NCBI GenBank assembly: GCA_004369085.1
Contig: ML210172.1
Coordinates: 124,001 to 188,000, forward strand
Direction of reading: 5' to 3'
DNA: 64,000 nucleotides
DNA from: Coprinopsis marcescibilis
Taxonomy: Eukaryota; Basidiomycota; Agaricomycetes; Agaricales; Psathyrellaceae
Of the stretch, positions 1 through 12,192 are shown in pieces. Both the position numbers and the translations under genes were made by a program. Within the stretch, counting starts at the first letter, position 1. Every line of letters begins with the position of its first letter. The notes below the pieces were generated by a model. It saw only the letters and a program-made list of their open reading frames with translations. It was not told the origin of the DNA and ran no database searches.

Positions 1-1746
1 GATAGACCTGCCACGGATGATAAGGATGTCGTCATGACCTCGGATTCGTCAGAGTCAAAGGAAGATCAAATGCAAGTGGATACAAAGGACGCCAAATCTA
101 CAGCTGTTGAGAAAACCCCATCTGAGAAGAGAGAAGGTATTTATATCATTATATCGACTATGATATCGCTCATCGATTTAACAGAGTTTTACAACACGTT
201 TTGGGCCCTTCAACTATACTTTTCTAAACCGACGGAGTTCATGAACAAGGGCGCGTTGGAGGACTTCACAGAATCTGTCAGCAAGGTGATTCCTGTCATC
301 AAAGAAGCAACTGCGAAAGAAAGAGCGATGATGGGCAGTCGCAATCTGGGAACCAATGCCTCGTTGAAACGAAAACGGGAGTCTGAACCCGAGGAGTCCA
401 ATGTTACGGAGTACTTCTTCGCGAAATTCCTGACCAGTCCGGAACTTTTGGATCTTGAGGTGCGTGCAGCAGCTGTGCATCCTGTTTTCTCTCAGTAGAT
501 TCACGAAAGGACCAGATTGCAGATACGCATTTCCGGCGTCAATTCCTCTTTCAATTACTCATCCTCCTTCATCATCTGCTCACGTTCACCAAAGAAGCCA
601 AAGAAAGCTGGACTACTCCTCGAAATCGATCACTGCAGATGGATTTCACGCTGGAGGCAGAGGATGCTCAATGGGTGCAGGATGCGATCAGCAAGGTTAC
701 GGAGGAGCTGCGGCAAACCACGCCTAACGGACGACAATTTTCAGAGACTGTCACCACAATTCTCGAACGAGAACGGAACTGGATTAAATGGAAAAACGAG
801 ATTTGTGTTCCATTCGACAAGGAGCCTTGGGTCGAGGTGGTAGACGAAAAGCCTGTCGGTTTGTTTGACGCTACTCGCGGGGTTCGAGAGAAAATGCAAT
901 CACCACCAGAGCCATGGAAATGGGAGCTTGGCACAGAGCCTTTGACAGAAATCTGGGCCCTTGGCTATCGAGACCTTTCTGATCTCCAAACGCCGTTTCA
1001 GTAAGGAATTTCCATATTTCATGCTCAAATGTACGATAACCTAACCCAACTTGTTCAATCAGTCCTGGTGATCTCAAGAACTTTATGCAGCGGATAAAGC
1101 AGGATGATGCACGTATTGCGATGCGTAGAAGGCAATTAGACGCTGCACAGCAACGTCTTGCACAAGCAAGAGCTGCGAGAGCTGCTGCTGCCGCCGTCGA
1201 AAGCGAGCCTCCGAAGCAGGAAACCCTTGCTACACCTACGCCAGTTGCAGCCACTGCGTCAGCCTCTCCCCTCCACCCTTCCCTACCACCAAAACCAGGA
1301 TCTCCCGTCAAACCGTCGGTATCACAGGACTCTGTCCCACCATCCTCTTCGACCCCAGTGGTATCAACAATAATCTCCACGACCCCGTCTATCTCCACAC
1401 CAGCACCCCCTGCTCCAATTACCACTTACTCGGACGAGCAAATAAACAAGTTGGAAGAAGTAAGTAAATTATTTTTGATAATATGTTGCTAAACTAACCG
1501 GATAAATAGCACAAAAGTTTAGTGACCTGGCTGGGCCTTCGCATTGCACGAGAGCGATATCTACAACATTTTAGCAAGGCGGGGACTGGCAACCTCGAAA
1601 TGCTCATAGCAGACATAGAAGGAGAAAAGCAGAGGGAAAAGCAAGGAGAAAAGCAAGGAGAAAAGCGAGGAGCAAAAGCAGAAACAGGCGATGAAGCAGT
1701 AGAGGGCGCAGGAGAGCCTAGCCAGCAAGTAGAAATGGAGACATGA
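1..1746 (+). CDS. THOC1: THO complex subunit 1 (THOC1/Hpr1), 5' end outside window
   Basis: Subunit of the nuclear THO/TREX complex that couples transcription to mRNA packaging and export. The reading frame enters from the left edge with an acidic linker, then after an intron (137-184) shows the family segment FYNTFWALQLYFSKP, a basic LKRKRE patch, and YFFAKFLTSPELLDLE. A second intron (460-515) leads into IADTHFRRQFLFQLLILL and later WIKWKNEICVPF and LGYRDLSDL, all typical of the THOC1 core. Two further introns lie near 1002-1062 and at 1460-1509. The C-terminus is low-complexity: an alanine-rich coiled segment, a Pro/Ser/Thr-rich linker and a short KQGEKQGEKRG-type charged repeat. Only the C-terminal part of the protein is present. 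The next gene, on the same strand, starts 160 bases downstream. The family call is from conserved blocks; the N-terminus cannot be judged. Confidence 0.88.
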
Positions 1747-1906
1747 TAGGGCTACTCAATGGGATTTTGTTTGTCCTGGCGTGATCGAGCGTCTTCAATT
1801 TCCTTCCGAGCGATAAACTTTCAAGGCGTCACATAATAACCCGTATATCTGTTCTGCTCTCCTTCAACATCTTGTTGAGCTTCTCGCTTTAAATTCAATT
1901 TTCGGT

Positions 1907-3480
<1,574 letters not shown>

Positions 3481-3825
3481 CATTCAATCAGTAGGGGGTA
3501 CGAGCATGGACGTTTTAATCTCTTTTTTCTCCTTAGAGCACCACATCATCCTTCATTTTCAGGACATTTTTATCTTTGCCTGGCTAACCTATCACCTTCG
3601 AGGGGCACCGTTATTCCCTTGGTTAATATACACGATTAATTTTTCAGTAGGGACTGTGCAGCCTTGTTATGTTATACCCAGCTATTTACACGACAACTAC
3701 GTTGACGATGTTCATTCCTGATGAAAAGGAATTAAATACAAACATAGAATAAGAGTACCTAGAAACATATATAAACCCCATAATCCAAATGTGTACATTA
3801 TTTTCTCACAATTCATCGTGTATTA
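3481..3825. other. Convergent intergenic region
   Basis: AT-rich spacer between two convergent stop codons. It should hold both 3' untranslated regions. No conserved reading frame or RNA gene is visible. Confidence 0.6.
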
Positions 3826-5825
3826 TCACGTTTCCCCTATCCAAAGGTCAAAAGGAACACAGAAATAGTTCTCGTTACTATCCTGATTGAAGTTAGTCAG
3901 AATATCCTCGTATTGCGTCTGATACTCTTTCGCCTCTTCAGAAGACATCAATCCCTCGCAAAGAACGTAAATACTTTCGATGAGCTCTGCTGGTAAACGT
4001 GGAAGCAAAGCCTGATAGAGCGCTTTTTTGATCCAGAGTTGTTGTTGGGGAGCGACATTGTTTGTGCTGAGAATGGGATGGATCTCCGGGTCGACAAGAA
4101 GGAACTTGAGAGTGATTAAATGACCATCTCGTTGTGGATTTTCAAGATCCAGAGAGGCCAGGCAATGCTGGTATATGTTTGGAAATGCTATACTGAGCTT
4201 TTCGCGGAGATGAACAGATCCAACGTATTGGTGGCATGGGTCTCCATCCCTGAGTCCCCAAGTTCGGAAGGTTGCGCCTTCATCTCCTGGTAGAAACCCA
4301 CGGGGATAGGCTACCGCCATGCGAAACTCTAGGCTTCCTTTGATATTGTCCTATACACAAGGATAGATTTAATCAGTCGTCAAGACGGCGTATCTGCACG
4401 ATTGCAGACATACACATGTCAGAATGTGCAATGCACATGCAACAACTCGCTCGTTGCGCATGCCCTCGACTCCCCATGCCGGTTGAATCTCCGGCTGTCC
4501 AGATTTCTAGAGCATACAGTCAGAGATAAGAAATCAACGCTTCAGCTCAATTAACGTACAATGCGGAGATGCGACAAGCGGGTGATCACCTGTAACCTTT
4601 TACCTTTGAGGCTGACCACATGTCTACGTCGCTCGAGGTCTTTGCTGTAGCCACTGTCAGGAACATCGGGAAGTTGGATGGGCCTCTCTAAAACCCAATT
4701 GCGCATGTTGATTTCGTATTTGATCCAGCCTTCTTCGTCATCCGAATGCTCTGGTGGGTCAGGTTCGTCCCAAACGGTGTAGTGCGCAGCACCAGGGATA
4801 CGTTGCGGCAGAGGATTGTTGCGGTGCAAGTCCGTGAGGACATGCTCAAAGAGAGGTATTGATTTCGATAATAGCGTTCCCAGAGAGATGTAAAGATCCC
4901 TGTGTTCGTCAGGGTCCAGGTCGTTGATATAGGACAGGAAGCTGGCTGTGCCATCCTCAGAGATACTGACATCTGAAGGCAGCACAGCGAACTGAGAACA
5001 GACACTGTAAATATCGGTTAGAGCTGGGGCAAGAACAGGTCGTGGAGGATTTCCGCGAGAGACCGAAACCAAGGTTCGGCCGTAAACAAGGCAGTAGAGT
5101 AAGGGGTTGATCAAAGTCGAGACGTTCAGCTGCTGCGTCACCAGTGGATGTGGCCGATGTTTCGACAGTTTACTGAGGTCTTGGCGCAAAGTTGGCAGAA
5201 TCTCCCAGTCAATCAACGAGTCGGACTCCCAGATACGCTCAAAACATGATACCTGGCTGATAGACGGATGAGAAAGAGGAATACGGCACACACAAGGCAC
5301 ATACCACTGATTATTCTGATCACGCAGTTTAGCATAGCCGTCCAACTCGTCCAAAACGTAGTGAATCTGCAGACCCCAGCTCAGCGTCCATGGTAAGCTC
5401 TCGAAGGGAATGGGCGAACTTGTTTGGAACTGAGAGAAACTTGATTTATCCCGGCCGGTATCTCCACGTCCAGCGGAAGTTTGGATACCTCAATCGCCCA
5501 TAAACTCCGTTCCTTCTCATCACTATACCACATCCACCATTCAGGTTTACGGCGCAGTTGTGCAGAAAGCTGTGACATGGCCAAATCGACTAGCTGAAGG
5601 CAGGGATATGTTATTTGGAATTGTCCTTTCTATTCGGAAAGATGAGATACCGACAGTGCGGGGGTTATCTGCATCATCGGGTGTCAACAGACGGACAATT
5701 CGGAGCATTAACACCTTGCTCCTGGGCTACTTACCACCAACACCGCCAGAGAAGACACTTCCAACAATAAATGGATGGCGATATCCTTTGCTCCATTTTT
5801 CCAACCTGAGAGGCTCTTCAGACAT
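3826..5825 (-). CDS. DUF4246 family protein
   Basis: Member of a fungal family of unknown biochemical function (DUF4246). Splicing joins MSEEPLRLEKWSKGYRHPF, then VDLAMSQLSAQLRRKPEWW, SPIPFESLPWTLSWGLQIHY, VLDELDGYAKLRD, VSCFERIWESDSLI, a small exon GVEGMRNERVVACALHIL, and the last exon with FRMAVAYPRG, FPNIYQHCLASLDL and LITLKFLLVDPEIHP. These blocks are in the order expected for the whole family domain, so the gene looks intact. A 57-nt intron with a GTATCC donor must be removed near 5430-5486 to keep frame; read unspliced, the frame shifts away from the family. The start is uncertain: ATG at 5825 is chosen, but an in-frame ATG at 5999 would add about 58 residues. No signal peptide or membrane segment is seen. 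Confidence 0.82.
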
Positions 5826-6899
5826 GAAACGGTGGAGGGATGGGTGGGTGTTCGGTGTAAAGTACACAAGGCTTGTGACTCTGCCGGAAGGGGGTCCGAA
5901 CGTTGCGTGTGATACTTTCTGCTCTGACGGTGCCACTAAGATGCGCTTGTGTTCGCCAGTCTGTGGTACCGGCCTGGCGTAGAGCTGGACACTCGGCATT
6001 ACCCAAGCGCTCAAGACGGTCGCCAACACTGAGTACTGAGTACTGACCCCTGATTGATGATCGGGCGTAGGATATAGTACACACCAACCAAGAGATAGAG
6101 ATGGAGATGAAGGTGAAAATGAAGATTGTATTCAGCTGGTGTGTGCATTCGAGGCTCAGCGCTCACGCCAAATCGACCAGATATGAATGACGAGGAAAAA
6201 CTATGTGGTACATAGAGTGTCAAAAGGCTTGCGTTTACACATTGGCCATTGGGTCGTGTTGCGGAGCCCAACTTGAATAGCAGAGTAATGTGACGTTAGT
6301 GTGAGGTACTCCTCCGTCCACCGAGCTGCCCTCAGTGTGCGCGTTGTTTGCAGTGTAATTACCCGGTGGCTGACCGTTTTCACCCGCCACTCTCTCTGAG
6401 GTACGTAGTTTTAGGAGTCCTTGGAACTCGGATGCCCGCGCAATATCGGAGATTTAACCGGCATCGCAATGTCGCTTATGACCGTTGAACTATCTGCTAG
6501 TATAATCCTGCAAGTTCAAAATTGGAATGATATCGGTTGTCCCGTACTTCTGGGATCTGTTTGCGGTGTAGCCGAAGGTGTCACCAGTGATATGGTGCAT
6601 CGCAGGTTTCGTGAACCCACTCGTACGAATGCCACTCACACACTATAGCCTGGGAAATACTGTACAGGCTCATAGTGGATTCAGAAGAATATAAAGAGGA
6701 TGGAATGTTGATAGTGGCAAAATACACCACTCCCCACATTTGAAGATTTGAAGGTGCGCACTCAACACCATTTCTCCATCCCCGAATAGACTGACTGTCT
6801 CTTGTCATCAGGCCGGTCCTACATATAAACTATCTTTGAATGTAAGAATTCAGTCTATGCACGAAAAGCTAACGCCACTCACCACGAAACAGTTACACA
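5826..6899. other. Divergent intergenic region, about 1.1 kb
   Basis: Spacer between the 5' ends of the DUF4246 gene and the secreted repeat-protein gene. Only short open frames without recognisable protein character are present. If the DUF4246 protein starts at 5999, part of it is coding. The right end contains the TATA box listed separately. Confidence 0.5.
6824..6829 (+). promoter_or_regulatory. TATA box of the secreted charge-block gene
   Basis: TATAAA within ACATATAAACT, 71 bases before the ATG, the usual spacing for a strong fungal promoter with a short leader. Confidence 0.55.
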
Positions 6900-7660
6900 A
6901 TGCGTTTGTCTTTAACCGCAACTTTTTGCGCAGCTGTTGTCATTGGCAGCACTGGCGCGCTAGGATATGTGAGCTAAAGCAAGTTCATCCACCCAAATGC
7001 ATCTAGTTTAACCAGCACCATAGACTCTCGATGGTAACTTTGCCGACTTAGAAGCCCGTAATCTCGACTACGATATCGATGTCCGAGCTCCCGAATATGA
7101 CCTGGAGCTGGACATCCGTGCTCCCGAATACGACTTTGATCTCGACGCTAGAGGCATATCTGATGAGTTTGATCTTGAAGCTCGCCAGCAAGCTGCACCC
7201 CGCCGCGTAAGAGAAATAGTTTCTGACCCTCCTGTCAATTTCTGATGACCTTTTGCTGCAGCGTCGCGGGGGGAAACGCGGAAAGAGAGGTGGCAGGCGT
7301 GGACGCGGCAAAGGTCGCAAGGGTCGCAAAGGCCGCAAAGGCCGCAAAGGTCGCAAAGGTCGCAAAGGTCGCAAGTATCGTAAGGCCGTCGCCGCTGCCC
7401 CATCCGCACCTGCTGGTGACGCTGGTGCGGCAACAGAAGCCCCAGTAGCGGCTCCCGAGGCCCCAGCAATCACAGCTCGCAACCTCTTCGACCAGGAGCT
7501 CGAGGTTCGTCGTCGTGTGGGTGTTATGGGTCGTGGAGGTCGTGGAGGTCGTGGACAAAGACGTTACAAATACAGGGCGCCGCCTGTTGCTCCCCCGCAA
7601 GAAGAGGCTCCAGCTCCTGGTGCCCGGGAGTTCTTTGATTGGGAAGATGTTGATGCATAA
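6900..7660 (+). CDS. Small secreted protein with acidic block, (GRK)7 basic repeat and RGG motif
   Basis: I do not recognise a named family. Three exons give 216 residues, and exon borders coincide with protein blocks. Exon 1 (23 residues) is a signal peptide: MRLSLTATFCAAVVIGSTGA. Exon 2 (61 residues) is acidic, with 18 Asp/Glu against 7 Arg, and carries the duplicated element DxxxRAPEYD plus several LEAR/LDAR steps. Exon 3 opens with a dense Arg/Lys/Gly stretch containing seven perfect GRK triplets; 26 of its first 41 residues are Arg or Lys. Then follow an Ala/Pro-rich linker, a second basic patch GRGGRGGRGQRR and an acidic tail EFFDWEDVDA. Dibasic pairs at the acidic/basic junction would suit Kex2-type cleavage. 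Possible roles (inference only): a cationic peptide precursor with a neutralising pro-region, or a polyampholyte matrix protein. Introns are 6969-7023 and 7207-7261. Confidence 0.8.
7313..7375 (+). repeat. Seven tandem 9-nt units encoding Gly-Arg-Lys
   Basis: Seven contiguous GGY-CGC-AAR units, differing only at third positions. The unit length keeps frame, so copy number could change by slippage without breaking the protein. Confidence 0.95.
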
Positions 7661-7978
7661 TGTGTCCTTGAACCATTCTGCCCAACGAGAATGTTAACGT
7701 TGGTAACAGATATCTCATTGAAGTGTAGATACACTGTAAATCGTCAACAATATCTCGCAGGACTTTGACCCTTTTGATCCATCTCACATATATGAGAGTC
7801 CATATAACGTAGCGTGTGATTAGCTGCATAGATTGAGAAGGTGGTCGTGATAAAAAGAACCTTGCTGAACTCTGGGCGATTCGTACCCGTGAATATTATT
7901 GCTGCTTGCTGGGACGACAATTTCGTTGCCAGAGCTGGGAAAAGTCCGGGCCATACAGTATATTTCCATTCCCTCCCA
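7661..7978. other. Intergenic region
   Basis: Downstream sequence of the secreted protein gene. I see no gene in it. Confidence 0.5.
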
Positions 7979-7986
7979 TATAAAAA
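7979..7986 (+). promoter_or_regulatory. TATA box before the decayed copy
   Basis: TATAAAAA in CCCATATAAAAAGG. It is positioned as a promoter for a gene starting around 8050, where no intact reading frame now exists. Confidence 0.4.
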
Positions 7987-8170
7987 GGTGCACATACTTC
8001 GTTTAGTAAGAACTTCGAGCCTTCATACAAGTCATACATAAGCACTATTTGTGACAGTGAGCCCACAGTCTTTGTCTGGAATAAGAAGAACTGCTTACCG
8101 GTGCCAGTGCCAGACTGCGCCAGTTAACCATGTCTGTTCGCTCACCAAGATACTTATGTTGATAGTAATT

Positions 8171-8640
8171 GGAGCTCGGCGACGACTTGATTGACTTCGA
8201 AGCCCGCCTACAAGTTCGATGTTCGAGGCACTGAGGACGATGCAAGTTTGGAGGAAGCCGTCAAACATGGCATGAAATACCCATAGACCGGTGCTGTTAC
8301 TCACTCTCCAATTGCTGGACCGTCCTGGCGAAGCTCCTGAGTGTTCCGAGATCGTTAATATCGAGGCCAATGAAGCTCGCGGGTCTCGGGAGTTTGACGC
8401 AAGCCATCTCGCCGACTCAACATGCACAAGTATGACCCAGCCCCTCGTCGCTTCCGAAAGCGATGAGCTTTGAGCTCCCGCTTCAGCCCCGAAAGGTCGC
8501 TCCCTGTCGGTCTTTCGATACGCGTAAAGCAAGACCGAGGTCGCAAGGTGTACTATGACGGTGATACTCCAGACAATGTGCGATGACGTTCCAACGGACC
8601 CAGGACGTAAAAGGACGCCCCGAGGTCGTGCCATACCATT
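8171..8640 (+). pseudogene. Degenerate relative of the upstream acidic/basic secreted protein
   Basis: No intact frame is present. The stretch encoding LGDDLIDFEAR, followed after a one-base shift by YKFDVRGTEDD, lines up with LDGNFADLEAR and YDIDVRAPEYD of the gene at 6900. Further on, IEANEARGSREFDAS repeats the same 'EAR' style, and RGRK-like codons occur near 8540. Stops and frame changes interrupt the whole stretch. A TATA box lies at a promoter-like distance upstream. I read this as a tandem copy that has decayed. Similarity is short, so an unrelated noncoding explanation remains possible. Confidence 0.45.
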
Positions 8641-8950
8641 CAAAGTCTTAAGGTAGACAGTCCCTGAGCCTAGTTGTCAAAACATTGTGCAAAGAACCAC
8701 TGTAGTTGTCGTCCAGGGTGAAAGAGAGCACAACTTGCCCAGTTGAGGATCGGCCCGGTGCCTGGACCCATTTGATCTCCGAATCAATCTCCGAATCGAT
8801 GGATATGTAATCTAATCAGATGATCCTCTCGGCTCGGCGAATGACGCGCTCTTGATTGGTTGCAGTGACCCCACCGTTGCTAACAGAATCAACCCATTCG
8901 ACTTCTACAGCATTCAATCGATAACTCGATCTCTACAGACTTAAATCAAC

Positions 8951-9627
8951 ATGGTGAGCCCATAGACTCGCTTCTGCAAGCCAAGTTCACAATTCTGATG
9001 ATATCAAACGCACTCGACCACATGAATGTGTTGACCACCATCGGTACAGGCAGACAGATGGGCAGGATGGGAGATCAGACTGTCAACCTCGCGCGGTGTT
9101 CCCTATTTCTTTAACACCGAAGCAAAAAAGTCTACCTGGGAGCCACCTGAGGATATGACTGAGGAAGAGATTAAACAACTTCCCGGGGCGAAGGAATACC
9201 TCAAGGGGGAAGGTGTCCAGGGAGGTGTCCACGCAGGGCAGGTCCGGGCCAGCCATCTTCTCGTGAAGCACAGGGACAGCAGGCGTCCTTCCAGCTGGAA
9301 AGAGGTACGCCCATTGTACTCAAGTTGAACCCAATGTTCGACGTTGAACATGACACACAGTCGGTCATTACGCGCTCGAAAGAAGATGCCATCGAACTCC
9401 TCAAGGAGTTCCAAGCAGAGATCGACGGGGACCCTCAGAAATTTGCTGAAGTTGCTTCCCAAGAGTCCCACTGCTCATCCCACTCCCATGGTGGCGATCT
9501 CGGGTGGTTCGGTCGCGGACAGATGCAAAAGCCCTTCGAAGACGCGACTTTCGCACTTGAGGTTGGAAAGATCAGCGACATTATTAGCACTGAGAGTGGG
9601 GTTCATCTGATCCTTCGGACTGGCTGA
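8951..9627 (+). CDS. ESS1: Pin1/Ess1-type peptidyl-prolyl cis-trans isomerase
   Basis: Isomerises phospho-Ser/Thr-Pro bonds, including those in the RNA polymerase II C-terminal domain; nuclear. Three exons give 174 residues. The first coding exon is the ATG alone; an intron (8954-9049) follows directly, and the second exon opens MADRWAGWEIRLS. A WW domain follows (GVPYFFNTEAKKSTWEPP), then the parvulin domain. The phosphate-binding basic cluster is intact in HLLVKHRDSRRPSSW. The active-site cysteine is present in QESHCSSHSHGGDLG, and GQMQKPFEDATFAL and the C-terminal GVHLILRTG are typical. The length matches the family. The second intron is 9305-9360. Confidence 0.95.
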
Positions 9628-9825
9628 ACGCATCTGCCGATCCAGCCAATTTTATCCTTAATCAAGTAGCCCAGTAGTAGTAATGAATTGGATTGATATA
9701 TAAGGAGATCCCAAGAAGCGACGAAAGGGTATTGCCATCTTAGTGAGCATTCCAATCAGAGCAAGCAATAGCAAGACAAATCATAGATGAAGGTAGAATC
9801 CTTGTGGGTGTCGAAAAAGGAGCAC

Positions 9826-11115
9826 TTAACTTTCTACTTTGATAGTACCACAGGTTCTACAAGACCAGAATTGGTGATCCATGCCGGTCTCCCCACAAGC
9901 AAAGCAGGTCCATCCAACGGTTTCGTCCGGTGGTCGTCGCATCAAACAAACTGCACACTGTACTACATTGGCTGCATTAATAAGAGTGCAAGCCTGGCAT
10001 GTCCACTCCTTCGGTTTTACCGCATGCCGCGGCTTACTCCTAATAGATTGAGCGCTTTCACTTGGACCGGCAATAGCGACTTTAGTTTCAGAGCTCGTGC
10101 CTTTGCCTGTCGAAGAGTTTGAACCCGACGGATGTACGTCCTTCACTATGATGACTTCATCGTCAGAGTTCCAATCCGGTTCCCAATGGTCTTCGCCATC
10201 CATAGTCAAGTCGATGAAGTCGCTTGTCTTGCCCTCCTTTCTAGCCTTATCCGATTCGCGTTGGACTACATCAGTACCTTGTTGCGACCCACACGTCTTG
10301 GCGTCGCGCAGTCTCCGCTCAGCAGCCTAAAAACACAGGTCAATATTCTGCACCCGCGAGAACCAGATGAATCTCGACTCACCCGGGCAGCAGCTTCCCT
10401 AGGTGTCAGAGGCCGTGCAATGGAACCGCCCAGCTTACGACTGCCACTAAGGACTTGTGCGACTTTGTTCCTCTTCTCCGCAGCTTCCGCAGCTTTGGAC
10501 CGAGCAGCCTGGATGGGTACTCTGGTTGTACTGCCACCAAGTCTATGCCCAGGAGAATAGAAACCTTCTCCAGCATACCCAGATTGTTGAAGCTCATCGT
10601 ATTCCTTCTGTAATTCACCAAGAAACTTGTAAAACTTCTCATCGTGAGGTCCGTGAACGTTATGGGTGAGCTGGACGAAAACAGTCAAAATCGGCATGAC
10701 ACTTCCGGGGTACAAGTAGTACTGACTTCGTGCAACATAGTACCTATGATATCCCCCATATCGAGGAACCAGGTTGGCGAGTTGTGTGGCCGCAGCCGAA
10801 TCAGAATCTTTTGTCCAGCATTCACGTCTGCCACGTCAAGTTAATAGGGAGGTTTCCGAATCTAACAAAGAGCCCGCTTACTGAGGCCTAGGGTACTGGG
10901 TTAGTGCTATCACTGGTTACACATCTTCCACTCTCACCAAGAAGATTGGGGTTATCGGGAAAGAACTCGCTAAGCTCTGGCAAAACCCAGCCATGCTTCC
11001 TCATGATCGGTTTCACAAGCGAAACCGTCTTCTTTAACAAGTCCAACGCATGAACTTCATTTGGTCTACCTTTCAAATGAGTTATCTTGAGTACGAAACC
11101 ATTGGATTGTGCCAT
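9826..11115 (-). CDS. WSS1: Wss1-type DNA-protein crosslink metalloprotease (WLM domain)
   Basis: DNA-dependent zinc metalloprotease that degrades proteins crosslinked to DNA and acts with SUMO and Cdc48. Five exons give 357 residues. The N-terminal WLM domain includes ITHLKGRPNE, LNVNAGQKILIRLRPH and the catalytic helix HELTHNVHGPHDEKF (HExxH plus third His), which is assembled across an intron. GYAGEGFYSPGHRLGG follows, then an Arg/Ala-rich helix. Further on are hydrophobic-acidic motifs resembling SUMO-interacting motifs (DFIDLT, EVIIV). The C-terminus has a RanBP2-type zinc finger (WTCQACTLIN...CAVC) and a second Cys4 finger (GWTCFACGE...CRTC). One exon is only 6 nt long (10882-10887). 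The lectin-like gene lies 106 bases upstream on the same strand. Confidence 0.92.
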
Positions 11116-11221
11116 AGGGTGTGGTAGGTAGTAGAGAGGAACAGACGCGTGCGAGTGTGACACAGAACGCGTAATTAAGGCCACGTGGGTGTGACAAGTG
11201 TAACGCAGAGTGGGCGCTAAA

Positions 11222-12192
11222 TCAGATTCCACCGGTCCTGGCAGTGGTCTTGCGTAGAGGCAGAACAACCCAAGTCCTCCGTTTCTTAGCCCTTTGGCTG
11301 TCCTTCTTGCCTACAGTGACAACTTTGACCCTGCGCAACAACTCGACAGAATCATCTACTTCACCCTCTTCTCCTCGTTCCTCTTCCACAATGTCCTCTT
11401 CCTGCAGCTCGATTCGCCCATCGAACACCTCGTCTGGCTTGGATTGTGCAGGCGCCTGGCCGCCCCCAAGCATAGATAAGGGAGAAAATATATTTCTCGT
11501 AAGAAATTCAGAGGCATCGTCAATGATACTCCGCGGTTGACGCATCGGAATCGACGACAAAACATATCTTCTGCTCTTCCATGCATCCGACTCTGCACCA
11601 GGCAACGGATATGCGGGATCACACCCAAAGTGTACCGTAATCTCCCCGCTGTTTGCAGAGTATGTGAACTTGGGCAAAGGGTGGGCGTACTTGTTCGGGT
11701 AAGGGTAGGATATCGGCCGTCGATGACGCAGAACCAGAGAACCCCCTGCTGATCGCATTAGCACTATCCTTATATAGTCGCATTCTCAATTCAAATCCCA
11801 TTCACCTTCGACGTCTATTGCATGGCCAGAAGATCTCGAGCATAATGCACCTGAACTGTCAAGAAAGAAGACCTTCCGCGGCCGCGTCAGCGGGGACAGA
11901 ACTCCGAGAAAGAGACTAAAAGTAAAGTAGAAGGAAGTCGAGTGTGTACCTGGTTGTTACTGTCGGCGTCCCGGAAGGCTATTGATTATGCTATGAGAAC
12001 TCGGTCCCGAACACGGCAGTGACAGACGATAGACACACTCTCGACCAATGATTTTTCTTTTTCCGGCCAAAGCACAATCTCCACTCCATCATCGACCTGG
12101 TCGTTGGATACATCCAAAACCCTTTGACAAGCCGCAGAGCGAATAACGAAATAGCCAGGAGGGAATCCGGATTTCTCGACAATTTCGGTCAT
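11222..12192 (-). CDS. Ricin-B-like (beta-trefoil) domain protein with acidic C-terminal extension
   Basis: Predicted carbohydrate-binding type protein of a basidiomycete family; cytosolic by lack of signal peptide. Four exons (12192-12039, 11978-11950, 11872-11806, 11745-11222) give 257 residues. The N-terminus reads PPGYFVIRSAACQRVLDV, then VEIVLWPEKEKSLVE, FRDADSNNQVFFLDSSGALC and SSGHAIDVEGGSLVLRHRRP. These are the GYF-x-IRS, LDV, WP and NNQVFF features I associate with fungal ricin-B-like repeats. A second part (PYPNKYAHPLPKFTY, GEITVHFGCDPAYP, IIDDASEFLTRN) follows, then a Glu-rich stretch and a basic tail ending TARTGGI. Read alone, the last exon looks like a separate 178-residue gene with its own TATA-like sequence; splicing shows it is the C-terminal part. 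Sugar specificity cannot be read. Confidence 0.68.

Noticed and set aside
871..1425. 184-codon minus-strand frame in the THOC1 region
   Set aside because: It is antisense to the Ala/Pro-rich THOC1 tail and has a low-complexity Val/Gly/Ala sequence.
11222..11758. Independent 178-residue gene starting just after a TATA-like sequence
   Set aside because: The TATA-like sequence lies within about 20 bases of the ATG, too close for a leader, and splicing to upstream exons restores a continuous conserved protein.
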